A DNA stretch of 64,000 nucleotides, from the NCBI RefSeq assembly GCF_025947145.1, contig NZ_CP109999.1:620001-684000 (forward strand). Direction: 5' to 3'. The notes under the pieces are model-generated. The model saw nothing but the letters and a program-made list of their open reading frames with translations. It did no database searches and was not told where the DNA came from. Position numbers and translations under genes: made by a program. Origin of the DNA: Flavobacterium sp. N1994. GTDB taxonomy: Bacteria > Bacteroidota > Bacteroidia > Flavobacteriales > Flavobacteriaceae. Positions 35,401 through 44,094 of this stretch are shown one piece after another (the first letter of the stretch is position 1; each line of letters begins with the position of its first letter).

Positions 35401-35696
35401 TCACCTAATGATAATTGAATTTGAGAATTGGTATAATCTTGAAAGCCCATACTTTTTACCACAATTTTGTACGGACCTCCAACATTTAGATTGTCTAAAC
35501 TAAATCTTCCTTGTTTATTGGTTGTTGTTTCATAAGTAGCATTGGTTGGCAAATGAATTAGCGATACATTTGCTTCAGCTACAGGGGCATTTTGACTAGA
35601 GATACTTCCCGTTAATGATGAAGTTGTAATTTGTCCTTTTGCTATACTAACTAGCAACAAAAAAAAGATAACCGATAATGATTTAAATCTTAACAT
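32478..35696 (-). CDS. TonB-dependent outer-membrane receptor (Oar-like)
   Basis: A 1072-aa outer-membrane protein. A signal peptide ends at about residue 22 (SIAKGQ). A CarboxypepD_reg-like domain covers about 25-110, a plug about 115-240 (EVTVVGKKGSSRNGG, VQVYIAPYDVKLGNFLGGSVNAVTRSGTNKISG), and a long beta-barrel ends in FQAQFGVRYSF with the C-terminal aromatic. The length and plug match Oar-type receptors of Bacteroidota, whose ligands are mostly unknown. No SusD partner is nearby. The ATG 33 bases upstream adds residues before the signal peptide, so MLRFKSLS was chosen. Confidence 0.88.
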   Translation of the reverse strand: MLRFKSLSVIFFLLLVSIAKGQITTSSLTGSISSQNAPVAEANVSLIHLPTNATYETTTNKQGRFSLDNLNVGGPYKIVVKSMGFQDYTNSQIQLSLGDNDLHAIEIEKNVNALQEVTVVGKKGSSRNGGTNITQAVINGLPNINRGIQDVTKLVPQSANNSFAGTNFRYNNVTIDGSINNDAIGFSPSLGGQSGTSGMPGSSTRTNSISLDAIQDVQVYIAPYDVKLGNFLGGSVNAVTRSGTNKISGSVYSYGRNAAITGKNNAGDGSKMPNSFEDYQLGFRLGLPIVKDKVFFFTNVEYTKRIDPLFYNSGDTDANGNVTSLIDNTVAQTITNFVQTKYGFDVGSYNSYDNYSMSRKFFNKIDWKINNKHSLSIRNNSVFGEASNLERDNKNFRFASLNFIQKNTAISTVLEFKSHFNSRWSNSFIAGYSSIKDYREPTSGNIMFPQVEIGYNGGTIFLGNDREATVFNMKQNTTEITDNLTYKVGNHTLLFGTHNELYDINYGFVNALNGRVSYKTLADFYAGTPSRVRGTYPFDGSTRDEIFNNPYAKFNVNMYSGYIQDEIKIGNKLKVAVGLRVDYTDLPNKPNLSSQVQTSPNDPNYGTTYEYTHLSDIKNNFFTSASLSPRFGFTYNVKEDKSIVLRGGSGVFTGRIPFAWLGYAYYNDGVGYASFDRNNLTAAQVAANGDPLAAGGLNGYHDASPKIQADLIDNKFKMPQIWRNSLAVDYTIKGYKLSFEGIYTKVIQDLMFQQVNKTDNPTYFSYDVNHEMPIYSANINPAFSNAYMLSNTNQGYRYSLTEMVSKTYDFGLNFMAAYTYGQAKDISNGIRNSMESNFQLNQSLSPNNPQLATSNFDIKHRIVANLGYAVNLTKNNTLSANVFFNAQSGNPFTWGFVNSTIAGTGQAAGLAYIFKDATQAAQYIGVNAAGVPSATAAQQVADYEDFINNNDYLSSRRGKFTERNGDFTPWNIQTDMRIMDEFRISDKKDNVHTIQFSISIINVGNLINKDWGRSYFVPNTFNSTASIGLTKTGNLSANGDPIYSFSKPTSAPYVVDQFASRFQAQFGVRYSF

Positions 35697-35845
35697 AAAG
35701 TTTGTTTTAATTTTGAGGCAAAGGAACAACCGCTAAATTAAGTTGATGTTATCGGTTCATTACTATTAGATTTCCTTTGTATTAAATTTATGTTAAGAGA
35801 ATTGCTGACAGGGTTTAAGTTTATCGTTTTCAACAGTTTTCTAAA

Positions 35846-35887
35846 AAAATAAAGCCCAAAACTTATGTAGGTTTTGGGCTTTATTTT
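35846..35887 (-). terminator. Strong hairpin after the dienelactone hydrolase gene
   Basis: A perfect 17-bp stem, with arms at 35846-35862 and 35871-35887 (core AAAGCCCAAAAC), has an 8-base loop and A/T tracts on both sides. It lies just past the hydrolase stop. Confidence 0.9.
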
Positions 35888-35902
35888 AAAAGTGATAATT
35901 TA

Positions 35903-36670
35903 TTATAAAACTTCTTTTAAGAAAGTAAGCATAGCTTCCCAAGAACGCTTCTCTGCTTTTTCATTATAGGCGGCTCCTTTTGAATTATCATTTCCTGCAT
36001 TTTTGTCGGTAAAAGAATGAACAGCATTAGCATAATAAACCATTTGCCAATCGGCTTTTGCGGTTCTCATTTCGGTTTGAAACTTCTCGATTTCTTCTTT
36101 TGATTCATATGGATCATCGGCACCATGAAGTACAAGTACTTTTGGAGTAATGGCATCAATTGTTCTAGTTTCATCACGACCTAAACCTCCATGAAAAGAT
36201 ACAATCCCTTTTACTTTCATGTTCGTTCTAGCACATTCTATTGCCCCTGTTCCACCAAAGCAATAACCCATCACTACAATATCGTCTGGATTAGCTCCTT
36301 GTTTAATCAATTGGTCATATGCTAGTTGAATTCTAGTTTGATATTCCTTTATATTTTTCTTAAAATAACCTGCTTTCTTTCCTGCTTCAGAATAATCTTT
36401 AGGTCTTTGATCTACACCATATATATCAGCTACAAAAGTAGTGTAGCCCATAGCAGCCAATCGATTAGCACTGTCTTTGGCATGATCATCAATTCCCATC
36501 CAAGCAGGAAGAATTAGTATACCTGGTTTATTTTTTAATGATTTAGAAGGGGCAACGCTGATACCACTTAGCACTTGATTACCATCTTTATATTCCACTG
36601 TTTTAGATTGTGAAAAAACGGAAGTCGTACTTTGCATTATCAGAGCCAACAAGAGTAATTTAGTTTTCAT
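35903..36670 (-). CDS. Secreted dienelactone hydrolase family protein
   Basis: A 255-aa alpha/beta hydrolase with a signal peptide (MKTKLLLLALIMQSTTSVFSQ). The nucleophile is Cys in VMGYCFGGTGAIE, the form used by dienelactone hydrolases. The acid is in VLHGADDPYES and the His in YANAVHSFTDKNAG. True dienelactone hydrolases act on chlorocatechol products in the cytoplasm. This exported form probably hydrolyses another ester or lactone in the periplasm. No chlorocatechol genes are present. Family is firm, substrate unknown. Confidence 0.87.
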   Translation of the reverse strand: MKTKLLLLALIMQSTTSVFSQSKTVEYKDGNQVLSGISVAPSKSLKNKPGILILPAWMGIDDHAKDSANRLAAMGYTTFVADIYGVDQRPKDYSEAGKKAGYFKKNIKEYQTRIQLAYDQLIKQGANPDDIVVMGYCFGGTGAIECARTNMKVKGIVSFHGGLGRDETRTIDAITPKVLVLHGADDPYESKEEIEKFQTEMRTAKADWQMVYYANAVHSFTDKNAGNDNSKGAAYNEKAEKRSWEAMLTFLKEVL

Positions 36671-36734
36671 ATTTTTTTCAATTTTAGAATATCAAATTTA
36701 GGAAATCAAAAATGAAACAATTGTTAATTGTCAA

Positions 36735-37952
36735 TTAAATTCCGATTTCAACCTGAAAGCGCAGATACCAGTTATTTTTAGTTTCACCATTATCGAATTT
36801 CAATTTGTCAAATGTCAATTCGCTTTGCAGTTTAAATGTGTGTTCCCAAATATATTTGGTAACACCAAGACTATATTCATTGGTATTTGGAGTCAATGCT
36901 TTTATATCATCACCCGCTTTTTGTGTCGAAAACCTTCCAGTTATTTCATAATTGGAGCGAAGAATATAACTTAGTTGGTAATCAAAGCCGCTTCCAACAT
37001 AAACATAATTAGTTATAGTTGTGTCGTCCGGATTTTCGGTTATGGCATTTTCATTGGTGGTTCTCGACATATAACTCATCATAGCTGCCCAACCTCGGTA
37101 TTTAAACATTGCATCAAGCAAAACCGATTTTATGGTTCTGGTTTCATACAAATCGCTTCCCGTTTCTCCCATGGTTCTTCTGGCATGGTTATTTTGCTGA
37201 AAGGCTCCTGAAAGCAATAATTTTGGTTTCTTCTCGCGTTGAATATCGCCTTCAAAATAGATTCCGTCTTTGGCAAAAGAACCAAACGGCATTAGCTCAA
37301 TTTTTCCTGTGATAGCCACACCATCATCGGCTTTACCGGTTTGATTTCGACCTTCTCCTCCCGAAAGTGCGGTTTTGAAGTTATACGAGAATTTATCTGG
37401 CGATTCATTTAAATTATGTACCTGAAAACCAAAATCTCTGTCAATGCCAAATCTGGCATTATTGATTGTTCTGTCCGTCAACTGTAATGCTCCGGATGAA
37501 TTTACAGTTTGCCTTGTTCCTGGTAATTTGGTTTGTCCAAATGCCAGGCTCCAGTGTTTGTTTGGTCTGTAATAAACTACCGCATCGCGTATTACATTTA
37601 AATTTTGCCCCTCTTTGGTTACACCAACATCACCGGGCGCAAATGATAATTGCAAGGCAAACAGAATTTTTGGATTGACAACAAAACCATCAAAACGCAA
37701 ACGCAAACGACGCACTTGTCCGTCATAACCTCCATTTTCATCTTCGTTTTTGATGTAGGTTATTCTGTTTTGCATTCTAAATCGAATGTTCAACTGAAAT
37801 AAGCTATCCGGAGTGGTTAAGCCTATTCCTTTTTTATAACTGTAATAAGGCGAAGTAGATAATTTAAGGTCGTTGTATTTATTAGTCGTAATGACTTGGG
37901 AATACATCGATACTGAAGTTAGTAAGACAATCAGTAGTAGTGCTTTTTTCAT
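36735..37952 (-). CDS. Phosphate-selective porin family protein (Porin_O_P)
   Basis: A 405-aa outer-membrane beta-barrel of the OprO/OprP family. After a signal peptide (MKKALLLIVLLTSVSMYSQ) comes a beta-strand series of alternating residues, with LRLRFDGFVVNPKILFALQLSFAPGD, AVVYYRPNKHWSLAFGQTKLPGTRQTVNSSG, and a C-terminal strand ending RFQVEIGI. Pseudomonas members take up phosphate or pyrophosphate. Many Bacteroidota relatives are less specific. A phosphate permease and its DUF47 regulator lie directly upstream on the same strand, which supports a phosphate role, but a terminator separates them. Confidence 0.85.
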   Translation of the reverse strand: MKKALLLIVLLTSVSMYSQVITTNKYNDLKLSTSPYYSYKKGIGLTTPDSLFQLNIRFRMQNRITYIKNEDENGGYDGQVRRLRLRFDGFVVNPKILFALQLSFAPGDVGVTKEGQNLNVIRDAVVYYRPNKHWSLAFGQTKLPGTRQTVNSSGALQLTDRTINNARFGIDRDFGFQVHNLNESPDKFSYNFKTALSGGEGRNQTGKADDGVAITGKIELMPFGSFAKDGIYFEGDIQREKKPKLLLSGAFQQNNHARRTMGETGSDLYETRTIKSVLLDAMFKYRGWAAMMSYMSRTTNENAITENPDDTTITNYVYVGSGFDYQLSYILRSNYEITGRFSTQKAGDDIKALTPNTNEYSLGVTKYIWEHTFKLQSELTFDKLKFDNGETKNNWYLRFQVEIGI

Positions 37953-38031
37953 ATTGTAGTGTTGTTTGTGTTGCGATTTACAATTAATTGATGTTTAGCA
38001 AATGATTTCTTAACCTATAAGAACTGCTTAT

Positions 38032-38060
38032 AAAAAAAGCCAACAGTACAGTTGGCTTTT
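38032..38060 (-). terminator. Terminator of the PiT gene
   Basis: AAAAGCCAAC (38035-38044) and GTTGGCTTTT (38051-38060) pair around AGTACA, with a T run on the - strand. Confidence 0.88.
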
Positions 38061-38075
38061 CGGTATATGAAATTT

Positions 38076-39404
38076 TTATAAAAATAATCTAAGTAAATAA
38101 TAAACCATAGCTGCTAAAAGAGCTGAGACTGGAATGGTTAATACCCAAGCCCAAAGAAGTTTAACAGTAACGCCCCATCTAACGGCCGAAACTCTTTTGG
38201 TTACTCCAACCCCAATAATAGATCCTGTAATAGTATGTGTTGTTGATACCGGTATTTTAAAATGTTCAGTTGTAAACAAAGTTAATGCACCTGCAGATTC
38301 TGCTACTACGCCTTCAAAAGCAGTTACTTTAGTAATTTTAGACCCCATTGTTTTAACGATTTTCCAACCGCCACTCAATGTTCCTAAAGCAATAACTGTG
38401 TAACAGGTTAACGGAATCCAGCCCGGCATATGTGCTTTAATTCCTTTATCGTCATCTGGTAAAATTACATTTAAATCTAACCAACCTGTTGACATATTTA
38501 CGTGTGGATTTATTCTTAAATAAACGGCAACTGCTGCTGCTATAATTCCCATTACTTTTTGAGAATCATTTCCACCGTGTCCTAAACTGAATGCTGCTGA
38601 TGAAAGCAACTGCATTCTTTTTAAAACTTTTTCGGCTTTAGCCGTAGAAAAGCTACTGAAGAATAAATTAAAAATTGCCAGACTATAAAATATAATTCCA
38701 ACCAAAAACCATTTAATATTGGATGGTTCACTTACGAAATACCAAAATGGGCTATTAAATAAATATTTTTTTGTTGGGTCTGCCTCGATATCAAATTTTA
38801 AAACACTTGATAAAAACCAGGCAACCAAAAACATCAATACAACAGTGAGTATTTTTGGGTAAATATTTTTCTTGGAGGAATACATAAGCCATAAGGAAAT
38901 GAAATAAGATATTAACATTCCCAACAACGGTGCAAAAACAATAAAAGCAATAACGACGAACACGCCCGATGGCAATAACTCGCCTTCTTTAGCTGCTTTG
39001 TACCAGTTAACAATCTTAAATCCAAAATGCTCCGGATCGGTAACTCCACGAAAACCGTGAGCAATAGCTGCTCCTGCAAAACCACCAATAAGTGTGTGTG
39101 AAGATGATGATGGAATTCCTTTCCACCAGGTAAATAAATTCCAGATAATTGCCGCAATGATTCCGGCTAAGATTACAACCAAGTCAATACTCGCACTATT
39201 GGCTGTTTTAGCAACCGTATCGGCAACTCCAAATCCAAAAACCCAATAGGCTAAGAAGTTAAAGAAAGCAGCCCAAAGTACAGCCTGAAAAGGTGTTAAT
39301 ACCTTAGTGGCAACAATAGTCGCAATCGAGTTAGCAGCGTCATGAAAACCATTGATATAATCAAATATCAGGGCAAGGACAATAATTACAATTAGTAATG
39401 TCAT
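38076..39404 (-). CDS. Inorganic phosphate transporter, PiT family
   Basis: A 442-aa inner-membrane permease. The N-terminal ALIFDYINGFHDAANSIATIVATKVLTP and the C-terminal GVVAESAGALTLFTTEHFKIPVSTTHTITGSIIGVG are the paired PiT signatures (the GFHDAANSIAT and PVSTTHT motifs). About ten membrane segments are visible, with a long middle loop. It takes up phosphate or metal-phosphate with protons or sodium. It starts 21 bases after the DUF47 gene and forms an operon with it. Confidence 0.93.
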   Translation of the reverse strand: MTLLIVIIVLALIFDYINGFHDAANSIATIVATKVLTPFQAVLWAAFFNFLAYWVFGFGVADTVAKTANSASIDLVVILAGIIAAIIWNLFTWWKGIPSSSSHTLIGGFAGAAIAHGFRGVTDPEHFGFKIVNWYKAAKEGELLPSGVFVVIAFIVFAPLLGMLISYFISLWLMYSSKKNIYPKILTVVLMFLVAWFLSSVLKFDIEADPTKKYLFNSPFWYFVSEPSNIKWFLVGIIFYSLAIFNLFFSSFSTAKAEKVLKRMQLLSSAAFSLGHGGNDSQKVMGIIAAAVAVYLRINPHVNMSTGWLDLNVILPDDDKGIKAHMPGWIPLTCYTVIALGTLSGGWKIVKTMGSKITKVTAFEGVVAESAGALTLFTTEHFKIPVSTTHTITGSIIGVGVTKRVSAVRWGVTVKLLWAWVLTIPVSALLAAMVYYLLRLFL

Positions 39405-39425
39405 AATTTCCTAATTGATTATAAT

Positions 39426-40067
39426 TTATGAATGTTTAACAGAGATTTGCTCCATTACATTCGATACACTTTTACATTTATCAGAGGCCATTTCCAAAGC
39501 AGAAAGCACTTCTTTGTATTTGATAACGTTTTTAGCGTCAGTTTCGTTTTCAAAGATATCAGCAACTGCTTTATCAAATACAGAATCTGCTTTACTCTCT
39601 AACTTATTGATTTTTTTGCAGGTATCTTTAATGTTCTTGTGATTCATCACTTTCAATTCTTTGATTCCAAGACCAATTAATTGACAAGCTTCCAAATTAA
39701 TTTCGGTTAACTTACGAATAGATTTAGTGATTTTTTCAATTTGATACAAACGCATTCTACTAGCTGCACCGTGCATATTATCAGCCACGTTATCAATCGC
39801 TTTTATTAAAGAGTGAATGTCCTCACGGTCAAATGGAGTGATAAAGTTTCGGCTTAATTCTAAGTGTGTTTTATGGGTAATTTCTTCGATGACAGCTTCA
39901 AGTTCTTCAACTTTTCTGTAATATTCTTCTCTTTCTGATTTTGGAGCATTTACTGCTTCGTGCAATGTTTCAGCTAGTAAAATTAAATTAGTTGAAGCTT
40001 GTTCAAATAGAGGAAAAAACTTTTTATCCTTCGGAACTAAAAACTGGAAAATAGTATTTAAAGACAT
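39426..40067 (-). CDS. DUF47/PhoU-like regulator of PiT
   Basis: A 213-aa cytoplasmic helical-bundle protein of the DUF47 (TIGR00153) family. FQFLVPKDKKFFPLFEQASTNL opens it, and EVEELEAV-like KVEELEAVIEEITHKTHLELSRNFITPFDREDIHSLIKAIDNVADNM is the conserved core, with PhoU-like E/D-xxx-D metal positions. Such proteins pair with PiT and adjust its activity. It is first in the operon. A -7-like TACATTTG lies on its strand at 40089-40096, 21 bases before the ATG. Confidence 0.92.
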   Translation of the reverse strand: MSLNTIFQFLVPKDKKFFPLFEQASTNLILLAETLHEAVNAPKSEREEYYRKVEELEAVIEEITHKTHLELSRNFITPFDREDIHSLIKAIDNVADNMHGAASRMRLYQIEKITKSIRKLTEINLEACQLIGLGIKELKVMNHKNIKDTCKKINKLESKADSVFDKAVADIFENETDAKNVIKYKEVLSALEMASDKCKSVSNVMEQISVKHS

Positions 40068-40244
40068 TTTAATTTCATTTTAATGGTACAAATGTATTCT
40101 TCTAATGTTAAGAGAATATTAACAAATTAAAAAAGCTTTCCAAAACTTATAGGATAAAATCAAATATACTACTTTATGTTATTGAAAACGTTTTCGTATT
40201 TTAGCACTCAATCAAAACAATACTTAAAAGCACCTTTAACTACT

Positions 40245-41873
40245 ATGGACATTAACTTCAATAAGAACGAGGATCATAACAAACTTTTACTAACTGATTT
40301 AAAACAACGCTTTGCTAAAGTTAGAGTTGGCGGTGGAGAGAAACGAATAGAAAAATTACATGCCGAAGGTAAAATGACAGCTCGAGAGAGAATAGACTAT
40401 CTGCTTGATGCTAAAGCAAAAAGTGTAGAAATAGGAGCTTTTGTTGGGGACGGAATGTACAAAGAACATGGTGGTTGCCCTTCTGGTGGAGTTGTAGTGA
40501 AAATGGGATACATCAAAGGAAAACAATGCATTGTTGTGGCCAATGATGCTACAGTAAAAGCTGGCGCTTGGTTTCCTATTACAGCCAAAAAGAATCTTCG
40601 CGCTCAGGAGATTGCCATGGAAAATCGATTGCCGATTATTTATTTAGTCGATTCTGCTGGAGTTTATTTGCCAATGCAAGATGAAATTTTTCCAGATAAA
40701 GAACACTTTGGACGTATATTTAGAAACAATGCTATAATGAGTAGCATGGGAATTACTCAAATTGCAGCAGTTATGGGCAGTTGTGTTGCTGGAGGAGCGT
40801 ATCTTCCTATTATGAGTGATGAAGCCATGATTGTAGATAAAACGGGAAGTATTTTCTTGGCTGGAAGTTATTTAGTAAAAGCAGCTATTGGTGAAAATAT
40901 TGATAATGAAACATTGGGTGGAGCCACAACACATTGCGAAATTTCAGGTGTGACTGATTATAAAGCAAAAGATGATAAAGATGCTCTAGATCGAATTAAA
41001 AGTATCGTTGGAAAAATTGGGGATTATGAAAAAGCCGGTTTCAACAGAGAAGCTTCTCAAAAACCAGCCTTAGAAGAAAAAGATATTTATGGAATTCTGC
41101 CAAAATCGCGTAGTGACCAATACGATATGATGGAAATTATAAAACGTCTTGTCGATAATTCAGAAATGGACATGTACAAACCCGATTATGGACAATCTAT
41201 CATCACCTGCTATGCTCGTATTGACGGATGGGCTGTGGGAATTGTGGCCAATCAAAGAACGGTTTCTAAAACCAAAAAAGGAGAAATCCAATTTGGGGGA
41301 GTAATTTATTCCAACTCTGCTGATAAAGCCACACGATTTATTGCCAATTGTAATCAAAAGAAAATCCCATTAGTATTTGTTCAAGATGTTACTGGATTTA
41401 TGGTGGGGTCTAAATCAGAACATGGTGGAATCATTAAAGATGGTGCCAAAATGGTAAATGCTGTTTCTAATTCGGTGGTACCAAAATTCACAGTAATAGT
41501 TGGGAATTCCTATGGTGCCGGAAACTATGCTATGTGTGGAAAAGCTTATGACCCTCGGTTAATATTTGCCTGGCCAAGTGCGGAACTAGCCGTTATGGGA
41601 GGAACTCAAGCTGCTAAAGTATTAGCACAAATCGAAGCTTCATCGCTAAAAGCTAAAGGCGAAACCGTTGACGAAAAAGTAGAACAAGAATTATTTGACA
41701 AAATCAAAGCACGGTATGATGCCCAAGTTTCTCCCTATTACGCTGCAGCAAGATTGTGGACTGATGCCATCATTGATCCTTTAGAAACTCGTACCTGGAT
41801 TTCTATGGGAATAGAAGCAGCAAACCACTCCCCTATTGAAAAGAAATTTAATTTGGGTGTTATTCAGGTGTAA
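40245..41873 (+). CDS. Acyl-CoA carboxylase, carboxyltransferase (beta) subunit
   Basis: A 542-aa carboxyltransferase that moves CO2 from biotin to an acyl-CoA such as propionyl- or methylcrotonyl-CoA. The two crotonase-like halves are visible. The N-half has KMTARERIDYLLD, CPSGGVVVKMGYIKGKQCIV and GSCVAGGAYLPIMSDEAMIVD. The C-half has VFVQDVTGFMVGSKSEHGGIIKDGAKMV and GNSYGAGNYAMCGKAYDPRLIFAWPSAELAVMGG, which fits methylcrotonyl-type enzymes. The biotin-carrying alpha subunit is not in the window. The 23 residues upstream of MDINFNK are not family-like, so the internal ATG was chosen. Confidence 0.9.
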   Translation: MDINFNKNEDHNKLLLTDLKQRFAKVRVGGGEKRIEKLHAEGKMTARERIDYLLDAKAKSVEIGAFVGDGMYKEHGGCPSGGVVVKMGYIKGKQCIVVANDATVKAGAWFPITAKKNLRAQEIAMENRLPIIYLVDSAGVYLPMQDEIFPDKEHFGRIFRNNAIMSSMGITQIAAVMGSCVAGGAYLPIMSDEAMIVDKTGSIFLAGSYLVKAAIGENIDNETLGGATTHCEISGVTDYKAKDDKDALDRIKSIVGKIGDYEKAGFNREASQKPALEEKDIYGILPKSRSDQYDMMEIIKRLVDNSEMDMYKPDYGQSIITCYARIDGWAVGIVANQRTVSKTKKGEIQFGGVIYSNSADKATRFIANCNQKKIPLVFVQDVTGFMVGSKSEHGGIIKDGAKMVNAVSNSVVPKFTVIVGNSYGAGNYAMCGKAYDPRLIFAWPSAELAVMGGTQAAKVLAQIEASSLKAKGETVDEKVEQELFDKIKARYDAQVSPYYAAARLWTDAIIDPLETRTWISMGIEAANHSPIEKKFNLGVIQV

Positions 41874-41922
41874 CAAAGCTAAAACCCATTCTACTAACTC
41901 CTAAGATTTTATAGTCATAATA

Positions 41923-43539
41923 ATGAAAAAAACACACTACATTTTCCTTGCTTTAATTAGTTTCCAATTCATTTCATCTCAAGAAACTTTTACCCGAAAA
42001 GACTCTCTTCAAGGTGGTTTAAGACCGGAGCGCACCTCTTATGACGTATTGCATTATGATTTGAATATCAAAGTCAATATTGATGACAAATCGGTTTCAG
42101 GTTATAATGATATTTCCTTTAAAGTTGCTTCAAATACGACTAAAATTCAAGTCGATTTATTTGAAAACATGCAAATCGATTCTATAATTTATAACACTAA
42201 AAAACTAGATTACAAAAGAGAATTTGACGCTGTTTTTATCAATTTCCCATCAGGCTTAAAAACTGGGGCCAATGAAAAAATACGTTTTTACTATTCGGGG
42301 AAACCCATAATTGCCAAGAGAGCTCCATGGGATGGTGGATTTGTATTTACTAAAGATGGCCAAGAAAAACCTTGGGTTGGTGTTGCCTGTCAAGGAACTG
42401 GAGCTAGTTTATGGTATCCTGTAAAAGATTCTCAAAGCGATGAGCCTGATTTTGGAGCCACTATAAAAGTAGCCGTTCCCAATGGGTTGATGGATGTTTC
42501 CAATGGAAGACTGACGGGAAGTGAAGATTTAAAAAATGGTTATACACGTTGGGATTGGGAAGTCAAAAATCCTATAAACACCTACTCCATAAATGTCAGT
42601 ATTGGCGATTATGTTCATATCCATGAAAACTATAAAGGTTTAGATTTAGATTACTATGTTTTACGAGAAAATGAAGCCAAAGCCAGAGTTCATTTTGAAG
42701 AAGTGAAACCTATGATGGATTGTTTTCAAAGTAAGTTTGGTCCCTATCCTTTTGCCAATGATGGATACAAATTAGTAGAAACTCCTTATTTAGGTATGGA
42801 ACATCAAAGTGCTGTTGCCTACGGTAATAAATATCTACAAGGCTACCTTGGTATGGATCGTTCTTTTACTGGAATTGGATTACTATTTGACTACATAACC
42901 ATACACGAAAGTGGTCACGAATGGTTTGGTAACAACATCACTTCAAAAGATTCCGCTGATATGTGGATTCATGAAGGATTTACAACCTACACGGAAGCTG
43001 TTTATGTAGAATGCCAATTTGGTTATGAAAAAGGGCAACAATACATCAATGGATTAAAAAGAAATATTGAAAATCTAAAACCTATCATTGGACCGTTTGG
43101 CGTCAATAAAGAAGGAGCAACAGATATGTATGAAAAAGGAGCGTTGTTCTTGAATACATTGCGACATGTTGTAAATAATGATGACAAATGGTGGAAAACA
43201 TTCTTAAAGTATTCTGAGACATTCCACAATAAAATTATCGATACGGAAACTGTAGTTGCTTTTTTTAATAAAGAAACAGGATTAAAGCTAAACCCTATTT
43301 TTGACCAATATCTAAGACATGCCAATATTCCTGTATTAGAACTAAAAATAAATAACGGAAAATTACAATATCGTTGGAAATTAGACGAGAAAAGTTTTTC
43401 TATGCCTGTGGGGATAAAAATTAAAGGAAAAGATACCATAATAACTCCAACTATAAAATGGACAACCTCAAAATTAAAGATAAAATCCATAGAAGAAATA
43501 GAAGTTAAAACCAATGATTTTTACATCAATGTTAATTAA
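41923..43539 (+). CDS. M1 family zinc metallopeptidase
   Basis: A 538-aa secreted aminopeptidase-like protein with a signal peptide (about 1-20, ending SSQ). The zinc site HESGHEWFGN is followed 18 residues after the second His by WIHEGFTTYTEA, the third ligand. The substrate motif, usually GxMEN, reads GMEHQS, common in this bacterial subset. The first 220 residues form the N-terminal beta-saddle. The large helical C-terminal domain of PepN is missing. It removes N-terminal residues from peptides in the periplasm. It lies 49 bases after the carboxylase gene and may be co-transcribed. Confidence 0.9.
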   Translation: MKKTHYIFLALISFQFISSQETFTRKDSLQGGLRPERTSYDVLHYDLNIKVNIDDKSVSGYNDISFKVASNTTKIQVDLFENMQIDSIIYNTKKLDYKREFDAVFINFPSGLKTGANEKIRFYYSGKPIIAKRAPWDGGFVFTKDGQEKPWVGVACQGTGASLWYPVKDSQSDEPDFGATIKVAVPNGLMDVSNGRLTGSEDLKNGYTRWDWEVKNPINTYSINVSIGDYVHIHENYKGLDLDYYVLRENEAKARVHFEEVKPMMDCFQSKFGPYPFANDGYKLVETPYLGMEHQSAVAYGNKYLQGYLGMDRSFTGIGLLFDYITIHESGHEWFGNNITSKDSADMWIHEGFTTYTEAVYVECQFGYEKGQQYINGLKRNIENLKPIIGPFGVNKEGATDMYEKGALFLNTLRHVVNNDDKWWKTFLKYSETFHNKIIDTETVVAFFNKETGLKLNPIFDQYLRHANIPVLELKINNGKLQYRWKLDEKSFSMPVGIKIKGKDTIITPTIKWTTSKLKIKSIEEIEVKTNDFYINVN

Positions 43540-43620
43540 GTCGTACATAATTTTTTTATCCAAATAACACGTATTTAACTTAAAATTAGTAACTTAGTTT
43601 AAATTTTAAACTTTGTTATT

Positions 43621-44046
43621 ATGGATACTTCAGTAAAAGGCTTGAATAAATGGGCCAACTCCCATTCTACATTATGGTTCGATGCAGGAAGAATTACATT
43701 AGGTTTATTTTTAATTTATAAAGGTGGTTATTTCATAAGCAACAACAGAGGATTTGAAGATGTCATTGCTCCTATTAGTAACTTTCTTGGAGGCATGTTA
43801 ACCTTTCATTATATAGCTGCTGCTCATATTATGGGAGGAATTATGATTACTTTTGGACTACTTACTCGTTGGGCTTTGATTGCTCAGTTGCCCATACTTA
43901 TTGGTGCTGTTTTACTCAATTTTATTGGCGAAATGAATGTGATGAATTTGTTAATAGCAACAATAACTTTAGGTTTTAGTATTTTTTACACTATCTATGG
44001 TAGCGGAAAACACTCGGCAGATTATTATTTTAAAATGGAAAAATAA
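43621..44046 (+). CDS. DoxX family membrane protein
   Basis: A 141-aa inner-membrane protein with four hydrophobic segments. ITLGLFLIYKGGYFIS is the DoxX-like first segment, then AAAHIMGGIMITFGLLTRWALIAQLPILIGAVLLN. Family members are linked to thiosulfate oxidation or oxidative stress, but for most the role is unknown. It stands alone and shares a terminator with the convergent menE. Confidence 0.8.
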   Translation: MDTSVKGLNKWANSHSTLWFDAGRITLGLFLIYKGGYFISNNRGFEDVIAPISNFLGGMLTFHYIAAAHIMGGIMITFGLLTRWALIAQLPILIGAVLLNFIGEMNVMNLLIATITLGFSIFYTIYGSGKHSADYYFKMEK

Positions 44047-44063
44047 AATACATTATATAAAAA

Positions 44064-44094
44064 AAAGTCCCTACACAATAGGGACGATTTTTTT
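44064..44094. terminator. Bidirectional terminator between DoxX and menE
   Basis: GTCCCTA and TAGGGAC pair around CACAA, with A and T tracts on both sides. The menE stop lies at its right edge. Confidence 0.88.

Noticed and set aside
43023-43514. 163-aa - strand frame
   Set aside because: It is the mirror of the M1 peptidase gene, which has clear zinc-site motifs.
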